From Asanoa siamensis (lineage in GTDB: Bacteria; Actinomycetota; Actinomycetes; Mycobacteriales; Micromonosporaceae), in contig NZ_BONE01000002.1 in the NCBI RefSeq assembly GCF_016862555.1, forward strand, positions 169,366 to 233,365: 64,000 nucleotides of DNA, in the 5' to 3' direction. Both the position numbers and the translations under genes were made by a program. Shown piece by piece: positions 58,030-64,000 of the stretch. Every line of letters begins with the position of its first letter. Position 1 is the stretch's first letter. The notes under the pieces are model-generated. The model was not told where the DNA came from, searched no databases, and was given only the letters and a program-made list of their open reading frames with translations.

Positions 58030-58930
58030 CCCCCGAGATCACCCAGCGCTGGGCGAACAGGTAGACCAGCACGAGCGGTGCCAGGGCCATCAGGTACGAC
58101 GAGAAGGCCAGCGTGTAATTGGTGCTGAACTGCCCCTGGAACACGTACTGCACCAGCGGCAGCGTCTGCGCGTCCGGCGCCGAGAGCACCACCAGCGGCA
58201 GCAGGAAGTCGTTCCACGCCCACAGGCAGGTCAGGATGCCGACCGTCGCGTTGATCGGTGCCAGCAGCGGGAAGATGATCCGCCAGAACGTGGTCCAGAT
58301 GCTGGCGCCCTCGGTCATCGCGGCCTCCTCCAACTCGCGCGGCACCGAGTTGAGATAACCGACGTAGATGAAGACGTTGAGCGCCAGGCCGTACACCGTG
58401 TAAAGGAAGATCAGGCCGATCTGGTTGTCCATGAACAGCAGCGAGGTCTGCTTCACCACGGGCAGCATGATGATCGGGAACGGCACGAACAGCGCGGACA
58501 CGAAATAGAAGAACAGGATCCGGAAACGCCGGCGGTGCCAGTTGCGGCTGATCGCGTACGCCACCATCGAGTTGGTCAGCAGCGTCAGCACGACCGCGCC
58601 CACCGTGATCAGTGCGCTGTTCAACGCCGCCCGCGGGAAGTTGGTCAGCTCCCACGCCTCGGCGAAGTTGGCCCAGCGCGGGTCGGCCGGCAGCCCGAAG
58701 CCCGACCCGGTCAGCTCCTCGGGCGTCTTCAGCGCGGTCACGATCGCGAAGTAGAGCGGGATCAGCACCGTCAGCGAGAGCACGCACATCAGCGCGGTCA
58801 GCCACCAGTTGACCCTGAAGCTCTCCCGGGGGTCGCGGTTGCGGCCCGGCCAGAGGCGGCGCCGCGGCGGTGGTGGCTCGGCCTCGCCCGCGGCCGGGGG
58901 AGTGCTGCGGGTCAGCGCATCGGTGGTCAT
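58007..58930 (-). CDS. sugar ABC transporter permease (MalG-type)
   Basis: A 307-residue six-helix permease of carbohydrate importers (CUT1). A Pro-rich N-terminus precedes NWWLTALMCVLSLTVLIPLYFAIVTALKTPEELTG, and the EAA loop is ELEEAAMTEGASIWTTFWRIIFPLLAPI. The neighbouring gene gives the second permease. It would bind a shared MsiK-type ATPase, because no ATPase gene is present. Start overlaps the upstream permease stop by 1 base (TGATG). Confidence 0.93.
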   Translation of the reverse strand: MTTDALTRSTPPAAGEAEPPPPRRRLWPGRNRDPRESFRVNWWLTALMCVLSLTVLIPLYFAIVTALKTPEELTGSGFGLPADPRWANFAEAWELTNFPRAALNSALITVGAVVLTLLTNSMVAYAISRNWHRRRFRILFFYFVSALFVPFPIIMLPVVKQTSLLFMDNQIGLIFLYTVYGLALNVFIYVGYLNSVPRELEEAAMTEGASIWTTFWRIIFPLLAPINATVGILTCLWAWNDFLLPLVVLSAPDAQTLPLVQYVFQGQFSTNYTLAFSSYLMALAPLVLVYLFAQRWVISGVMRGSVK

Positions 58931-59793
58931 CAGGCACGCACCTCCCGGCGCATCAGGATCCGGAGCTGGAAGAGGGAGAAGGCGACGATGACGATGAAGA
59001 ACAGCACCGCGTTGGCGGTCTGGTAGGCGAAGTCGCCGCCCTGGAAACCGCCCCGGTAGATGACCAGCGAGATGGACTCGGTCGCCGTGCCGGGCCCGCC
59101 GTCGGTCAGCGGGATGATGTGGTCGAAGACGTTCAGGAAGTTCTTCAGCGACAGCACCATGTTGATGGTGAAGAACGCCGCGATCAGCGGGAACGTGATC
59201 CGCCGGAACTGGCGCCACGCGCCTGCGCCGTCGATCGCCGCAGCCTCGTACAACTCGGTCGGAATGGTCTGCAGCCCGGCCAGGTAGAGGATGACCGCGA
59301 ACGCGGTCGCGTTCCAGACCGCGAACACGACGATCGCGAGCCAGGCCAGGTCCTCGTTGGCGAGAATGCTGGTGGAGAACGTCTCGCTGCCCAGCTTCGC
59401 GCCCAGATAGGGCAGGGAATAGCTGAACAGGTAGTTGAAGATGTAGCCGACCACCAGGATCGACATGACGTTGGGCAGGAAGAAGATGCCGCGCAACGCC
59501 GTGCGGAACCTGATTTTCGCGTTCAGGCCGACCGCGATCGCGAGCGCGAGAATGTTGACCAGCACCGTGCTGAGGATCGCGAACTGGAACGTGAAGAGGT
59601 ACGAGTCGCGGATCCGCTCGTCGCCGAAGATGTTGGCGTAGTTGTCGAAGCCGACGAAGCTCCAGTCGCCGTAGCCGGCGTAGTCGGTGAAGCTGTAGAA
59701 CACGCCCTGCAGCACCGGGATCGTGTGGAACACGAAGAACAGCACGAACGCGGGTACGACCATCCAGTAGAAGGTGCGGCTCGTCCGGGTCAT
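58930..59793 (-). CDS. sugar ABC transporter permease (MalF-type)
   Basis: A 287-residue six-helix permease. FYWMVVPAFVLFFVFHTIPVLQGVFYSFTDY is TM1 with the usual periplasmic start, and LYEAAAIDGAGAWRQFRRITFPLIAAF is the EAA ATPase-binding loop. Carbohydrate uptake family 1. Sits between the binding protein (9 bp upstream) and the second permease, in one operon on the minus strand. Confidence 0.93.
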   Translation of the reverse strand: MTRTSRTFYWMVVPAFVLFFVFHTIPVLQGVFYSFTDYAGYGDWSFVGFDNYANIFGDERIRDSYLFTFQFAILSTVLVNILALAIAVGLNAKIRFRTALRGIFFLPNVMSILVVGYIFNYLFSYSLPYLGAKLGSETFSTSILANEDLAWLAIVVFAVWNATAFAVILYLAGLQTIPTELYEAAAIDGAGAWRQFRRITFPLIAAFFTINMVLSLKNFLNVFDHIIPLTDGGPGTATESISLVIYRGGFQGGDFAYQTANAVLFFIVIVAFSLFQLRILMRREVRA

Positions 59794-59802
59794 CTCGCCT
59801 CC

Positions 59803-61050
59803 TCAGCTCCGCCGCCGGGTGAACTTGTCCCACTCGTCGTCGAGCGACGCCAGGAACGCCGCCCGGTCGCCGTCGATCAGGAACTGCTGGCAGATCTGCG
59901 GCAGCGGGATCGCCGGCGGCACCTGATGGTCGGCGAAGCCGGTGACCTGGCCGTTCGCGAAGACCGGCACCAGGTCCTTGAGGGCGTCGTCGGCGGGCTC
60001 GGTGCCCTTCAGCGGTGGGATCGCGCTCTGTTCCGCGGCGTACGCGTTGACCACCTCGGGTCGCATCAGGAAGGTGACGAACGCCAGCGCGGCGTCCTTC
60101 TTGGACGGGTTCCGGCCCAGCGTGATCGCGACGTCCACACCGGACACCAGTCGGCTCTCGGCGGCGGAGTCCATCGGCAGCGGGAAGACGCCGATGTCGA
60201 ACGTCGGCTCGAACGTCCGGACCGTCGGGATGGCCCAGCTTCCCTGCAGATACATCGCGGCCTCGCCCTTGGCGAACGCCTGGTTGCCGTCGTTGTAGCC
60301 GCGCGAGAGCTTGTCGTCCTGCGCGTACGAGAAGAGCTGCTGGAACCGGTCGGCGACGGTGCCGTAGGCGGCCGCGAAGCTGGTGTCGCCGGTCCGCCGC
60401 TTGGCCCAGAAGTCGTCCGGCGGCAGGTTGGCGGCGAGCGCGTTGAACGACGGCAGCGCGGTCCACGACTCCTTGAGCGTCGCGTAGAACGGCGTGACGC
60501 CGGCCGCCTTGAACGTCTCGGCCGCGGCGATCAGCTCGTCCCACGTCGTCGGCACCTCGACACCGTGCTGGGCGAAGAGCTGCTTGTTGTAGAGCACGCC
60601 GTCGGCGTTGCTGGCGAACGGCAAACCGTTGACCTCACCGGCGTTGGCGGTGCCGAGCGCGTTGATGATGTCGAGGATCGCCGGGGTCACGGTGCCGGTG
60701 GCGGGTTCGGCGGCGAAGTCGTAGAAGACGCCGGCGCGGGCGAGCTCGCCGAAGGACGCGTTGGCGTTGAGCGTCATCACGTCGGGGATGTCGTCGCGGA
60801 CCAGGCGGGTGCGGATCGCGGTGTCGGCGTTGGGCACGTGGTTCTGCACGACGCGGATGTCGGGATGCTCCTGCTCGAACTCGGCGATCAGCTTGTCGAA
60901 GGTCTCGATCGCCTCGGGCTTGAACTGGAAGAAGTCGAGGGTCGTGCGGCCGTCGCCGTCCCCGCCCGTGCAGCCGCCGAGCAGGGCGGCGGTGGCGGTC
61001 ATGGTCGCGGCCGCGAGGCAGGCGAGCGTACGGGTGATGCGGCGGGGCAT
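59803..61050 (-). CDS. ABC transporter sugar-binding lipoprotein
   Basis: A 415-residue extracellular lipoprotein with signal peptide and lipobox (ITRTLACLAAATMTATAALLGGC, lipid Cys near residue 27). Family 1 binding fold: DFFQFKPEAIETFDKLIAEFEQEHPDIRVVQNHVP, then GLPFASNADGVLYNKQLFAQHGVEVPTTWDELIAAAETFKAAGVTP. The sugar is not readable. GGAGG precedes the ATG at 61050 by six bases; an in-frame Met at 61104 is not supported. The first gene of the importer operon, divergent from the ROK regulator. Confidence 0.92.
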   Translation of the reverse strand: MPRRITRTLACLAAATMTATAALLGGCTGGDGDGRTTLDFFQFKPEAIETFDKLIAEFEQEHPDIRVVQNHVPNADTAIRTRLVRDDIPDVMTLNANASFGELARAGVFYDFAAEPATGTVTPAILDIINALGTANAGEVNGLPFASNADGVLYNKQLFAQHGVEVPTTWDELIAAAETFKAAGVTPFYATLKESWTALPSFNALAANLPPDDFWAKRRTGDTSFAAAYGTVADRFQQLFSYAQDDKLSRGYNDGNQAFAKGEAAMYLQGSWAIPTVRTFEPTFDIGVFPLPMDSAAESRLVSGVDVAITLGRNPSKKDAALAFVTFLMRPEVVNAYAAEQSAIPPLKGTEPADDALKDLVPVFANGQVTGFADHQVPPAIPLPQICQQFLIDGDRAAFLASLDDEWDKFTRRRS

Positions 61051-61163
61051 GGGCCACCTCCGGACAGTGACGGACGTCACCATTGAGATACTTCTACGCC
61101 GCAAGTAACTCGGTGGTCAACCCTCGTCAATATGTCGGAAATAGCGGATCCAGACCGCTCATA

Positions 61164-61184
61164 AGTTTGAATGCACAAAAAACT
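61164..61184. promoter_or_regulatory. candidate ROK operator
   Basis: A dyad with half-sites AGTTTG and CAAAAAACT, AT-rich in a very GC-rich region. It lies in the 184-bp divergent region between the sugar-binding protein and the ROK gene. The AGTTT/AAACT ends resemble known ROK/NagC-type sites; binding is not shown. Confidence 0.45.
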
Positions 61185-61234
61185 GACCGGCTGGCATCAT
61201 GGGCCCACCCGACCGATCACGAGGGGATACCCGG

Positions 61235-62401
61235 GTGTCCAACGGTTCAACCGGCTGGCCGTCGCTGACGCCCGCGACCCGGGCGGCCGCCGTCGAGTTG
61301 CTCCGCCACGGGCCCCTGCCCCGGTCCGCGCTGGCGCGACGGCTCGGGCTCTCCGCGGGCAGCGTCACCCGGCTCGTGGCCCCGCTGCTGGCCGGCGGCC
61401 TGGTCGCGCCGGTCGGCCCCGGCCGCGACGGCGGTGTGGGCCGGCCGACCACCCCGCTCGACGTCGTCGCGACCGGTCACCGCTTCGTCGGGGTCAAGCT
61501 GACCGGATCACACGGGTACGCGGTGCTGACCGACCTCCGTTCCACCGTGCTGTCCAGGGTGGACGGTCCGTTGCCCGGCGACCGGTCGCCGTCCGACGTG
61601 GTGGCCGGCGTCGCCGACCTGGTGGCCGCGTGCGCCGGCGGTGCGGCGCTGACCGGCGTCGGTGTCAGCCTGGGTGGCCGGGCCGCCGACCACCGGGTGG
61701 TCACCGCGGCGCCGTATCTCGGCTGGTCCGGCGACGTCGACCTGGGTGCGCTCGTCACCGCCGCGACCGGCGTGCCCGCCGTCGTCGACAACGATGTGCT
61801 CGCGCTGACCCGGGCCACCCACTGGTTCGGCGCGGCCCGCGGCGGCGACCGCTTCGCGCTGGTCACCGTCGGGGTCGGGATCGGGTACGGGCTGGTCGTG
61901 CACGACCGGTTGGTGGACAGCGACGACGCCGGCGTCGGCCTGGTCGCGCACCTGCGCCTCGACCCGCTCGGCCCGCTCTGCGCGCGCGGGCACCGCGGCT
62001 GCGCCGAGGCCATGCTGGCCAGCGGCAAGATCCGCGACGCCGTGGCGGTCGGCCGGGGCCGGGTGTCGTCCTACGACGAGTGCCTGGACCTGGCCGTGGC
62101 CGGTGACCCGGTCGCCGCGCGGGTGGTCGGGGACGCCGGGCGGGCGTTGGGCCGGCTGGTCGCGATGATCGCCAACCTGACCATGGTCCCGGTGGTGGTG
62201 CTCTCCGGCGACGGCGTGCGGTTGGCCTCGGTCGCGCCCGAGGCGGTCGCGGAGGGCCTGGCCGCGGAGCGCGATCCGGCCGCCGACCCGGTGGCGGTCG
62301 AGATCCATCCCGGTGGGTTCGACGAGTGGGCCCGGGGCGCGGCGGTCACGGCGATCCAGTCGTTCACCCTCTCGGGGGACGGACCCGTCGCGCGGCATTG
62401 A
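61235..62401 (+). CDS. ROK family transcriptional regulator
   Basis: A 388-residue regulator with an N-terminal winged helix (TPATRAAAVELLRHGPLPRSALARRLGLSAGSVTRLVAPLLAGGLV) and a sugar-kinase-like ROK body (GVGVSLGGRA, VTVGVGIGYGLVV). The zinc site reads GPLCARGHRGCAEAML, where ROK kinases have CxCGxxGC; the second Cys is Arg. The ATP-site DxGxT near the start of the fold reads GVKLTG. It should bind a sugar and control the divergent importer. GTG 61235 with GAGGGG eight bases upstream. Confidence 0.88.
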   Translation: MSNGSTGWPSLTPATRAAAVELLRHGPLPRSALARRLGLSAGSVTRLVAPLLAGGLVAPVGPGRDGGVGRPTTPLDVVATGHRFVGVKLTGSHGYAVLTDLRSTVLSRVDGPLPGDRSPSDVVAGVADLVAACAGGAALTGVGVSLGGRAADHRVVTAAPYLGWSGDVDLGALVTAATGVPAVVDNDVLALTRATHWFGAARGGDRFALVTVGVGIGYGLVVHDRLVDSDDAGVGLVAHLRLDPLGPLCARGHRGCAEAMLASGKIRDAVAVGRGRVSSYDECLDLAVAGDPVAARVVGDAGRALGRLVAMIANLTMVPVVVLSGDGVRLASVAPEAVAEGLAAERDPAADPVAVEIHPGGFDEWARGAAVTAIQSFTLSGDGPVARH

Positions 62402-62462
62402 CCGTTAAAGATCACCGGAGCAGCATGGCGCCGTCGTCGCATGCGCGAATCGAGGTGCCGAC

Positions 62463-63746
62463 ATGCGCGCCCCATACCGTCGTTGGCTCGTGTCCAGCCT
62501 GGCCTGTGTCCTGTTCGCGCCGTTCGTCGGGGCCGTTCCGGCGGACGCCGCCGTGGATCCGCCCGGCGATCCGGCGGTCGTCGCCGAGTGGAACGCGGTC
62601 GCCGTCACGACCCTGGTCGGTGACACCGGCAAGGCGCCGATCGAAGGCCTCCTCTACCTCGGGTTCGTGCACGCCGCCGTCTACAACGCGGTCGTCGGCA
62701 TCACCGGTGACTACGAGCCCTACCGCTTCCGGTCCCGGGCGCCCCGTGGGGCGTCCGCGACCGCGGCCGCGGCGGCCGCCGCGCACCAGGTGCTGGTGAC
62801 GTACTCGCCCTATGCGAGGTCCACCTTGGACGCGGCGCTCGCGACCTCGCTGGCCCGGATCCCCGACGGGCGCGCCAAGACCACGGGCGTCGCGTTCGGC
62901 GTGCTGGCCGCCGACACGCTGATCCGGCAGCGGGTCGACGACGGCCGGTACGCGCCGGTCCAGTTCACCCGGCCGCCCGCGGTCGGGGTGTGGCGGCCCA
63001 CCCCGCCGGCGCTGCTGCCGTTCAGCGCGCCGTGGCTGGGCGGGGTGCGGCCGCTGCTGGTGCGCGACGGTGCCCAGTTCGGCAGGCCGGGGCCGCCGCC
63101 GGCGCTCGGGTCCGCGCGCTACGCGCGGGACTTCGACGAGGTCAAGGCGGTCGGCAGCGCGACCTCGACGGTCCGGACCCAGGCGCAGACCGACACGGCG
63201 CGGTTCTTCTCGGGCAACGTGATCCCGCAGTTCAACGCGGCACTGCGCGACCAGGCGGCGACCCGCGGCCTGCGCCTCGCGGAGTCGGCACGGATGTTCG
63301 CGGCGGTGGACATGAGCCTGGCCGACACGGCCATCTCGGTCTGGCACTCGAAGTACCGCTACGGCTTCTGGCGACCGGTGACGGCGATCGCGGAGGCCGA
63401 CGCCGACGGCAATCCCCGTACGGCACCCGAACCGGGGTGGACGCCGTTGATCACGACGCCGCCGTACCCGGACTGGGTCAGCGGTTATTCGGGCGCCGCG
63501 GGGGCCTTCACCACCGCGCTCGCGGAGGTGCTCGACACGCGCCGGCTGGCGCTCACGCTGGGCTCGACGGCGATGCCGGGCGCGACCCGGACGTATGCGA
63601 CCGGGGACGCCTTGAACGCCGAGGTGGTCGACGCCCGGGTGTGGCTGGGCATCCACTTCCGCTTCGCGGACACGGCGGGCCTACGGATGGGGCAGCAGGT
63701 GGCGTCCTGGGCGGCGGACCGCTACTTCCGCCCGACACACCGCTAG
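62463..63746 (+). CDS. vanadium haloperoxidase-like exported protein
   Basis: A 427-residue protein with a signal peptide (LVSSLACVLFAPFVGAVPADAAV) and a vanadium-chloroperoxidase/PAP2-like fold. KYRYGFWRP supplies Lys297 and Arg304-Pro305 (K-x6-RP), and ARVWLGIHF supplies Arg392 and His398 (R-x5-H), the vanadate/phosphate ligands. The central motif usually PSGH reads YPDWVSGYSG with Tyr342, so the acid-base His is replaced. Halide oxidation is therefore uncertain, while the fold is firm. It stands alone on this strand near the end of the window. Confidence 0.82.
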   Translation: MRAPYRRWLVSSLACVLFAPFVGAVPADAAVDPPGDPAVVAEWNAVAVTTLVGDTGKAPIEGLLYLGFVHAAVYNAVVGITGDYEPYRFRSRAPRGASATAAAAAAAHQVLVTYSPYARSTLDAALATSLARIPDGRAKTTGVAFGVLAADTLIRQRVDDGRYAPVQFTRPPAVGVWRPTPPALLPFSAPWLGGVRPLLVRDGAQFGRPGPPPALGSARYARDFDEVKAVGSATSTVRTQAQTDTARFFSGNVIPQFNAALRDQAATRGLRLAESARMFAAVDMSLADTAISVWHSKYRYGFWRPVTAIAEADADGNPRTAPEPGWTPLITTPPYPDWVSGYSGAAGAFTTALAEVLDTRRLALTLGSTAMPGATRTYATGDALNAEVVDARVWLGIHFRFADTAGLRMGQQVASWAADRYFRPTHR

Positions 63747-64000
63747 GTCTCGTGGATCATGGCGGCACCCGCCGGGTCCGGACGACGACCCACCTCCGCG
63801 CACGCCCGGACGCCGCCTGGACCTTGCCGGGGACACCACCGACGCCCCTGGGCGCCCCGTCGAAGCGTGCGGTGACTGCCCGGACCCGCTCCCGGAGGCA
63901 GCGCAGGAATGAGGGCGCGTCCGGGCGCCGTCGTGGGTCGCGCCGCGTTCCGGCCCGTGGCGGGCTTCGCCCGCGTCGAGGGCTAGCTTGTTTTTTAACT

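Noticed and set aside
58870..61086. 738-residue plus-strand open frame
   Set aside because: Antisense to the ABC permease and binding-protein genes, which have complete family motifs.

Overview
This is a very GC-rich chromosomal segment of an actinobacterium. The marks are a ClpP1-ClpP2-ClpX cluster behind trigger factor, a mycothiol-type DsbA nitroreductase, a CtaJ cytochrome-oxidase subunit, an Eis-type acetyltransferase, and an integrated actinomycete integrative and conjugative element (AICE). Many genes start with GTG or TTG, and several look leaderless, with a TANNNT box 6-7 nt before the start. The repertoire suits Micromonosporaceae, but that family call is an inference from memory. 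From memory, the order thioesterase - hypothetical - glbO - HNH protein - pepN/dsbA/rpiB - tig - clpP1 - clpP2 - clpX matches the Mycobacterium tuberculosis Rv2475c-Rv2457c neighbourhood, here expanded by many inserted genes.

Layout. 1-4.3 kb: a thioesterase cut by the window edge, a conserved unknown, a YbjN-like protein, a repeat-packed 0.7 kb intergenic region, a secreted beta-propeller protein and truncated haemoglobin O. 4.3-13.9 kb: DUF5130, CtaJ, an amidase, kynureninase, a membrane-anchored protein next to a class F-like sortase, an HNH protein, an MscS channel and two MFS transporters. 13.9-20.1 kb: a repeat-bearing intergenic region, two glycosyltransferases, a membrane protein, an Eis-like acetyltransferase and a disordered protein. 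20.2-33.3 kb: rpiB, DUF1015, DsbA and pepN, then small unknowns, a uridine-kinase-like P-loop protein, an SDR, an orphan HypX-like protein, an alpha/beta hydrolase, an MBL hydrolase, a DHFR-family protein and a small membrane protein.

33,492-47,655 is the AICE. It is bounded by a 44-bp direct repeat of the 3' half of tRNA-Gly(TCC). From left to right it holds a non-coding end; an AT-richer cargo of one DUF262/HNH protein (GmrSD/SspE-like, probably anti-phage) and a DUF6082 membrane protein; a frameshifted HTH gene; three small cysteine-motif proteins; a PP2C-like/HTH regulatory pair; and a divergent operator region with three copies of a TGTCTA-type box. After that comes a Pra-like activator followed by a tightly packed transfer/replication/integration run: small zinc-ribbon proteins, FtsK/TraB translocase, DUF2637 membrane protein, HUH Rep, Xis and tyrosine integrase. 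The expected logic is that the regulator pair holds the Pra operon in check. When Pra is made, Rep, Xis and Int excise and copy the element, and TraB moves it.

47.7-64 kb: an unknown protein, a TAXI binding protein converging on a two-component system, tRNA-Pro(TGG), tig, clpP1-clpP2-clpX with a ClgR-like box, a nitrilase-family hydrolase, a methyltransferase, a sugar-type ABC importer (two permeases and a lipoprotein, no ATPase) divergent from a ROK regulator, and a vanadium haloperoxidase-like exported protein. The last 254 bases hold nothing I can support. No rRNA, CRISPR array or insertion-sequence transposase is visible.
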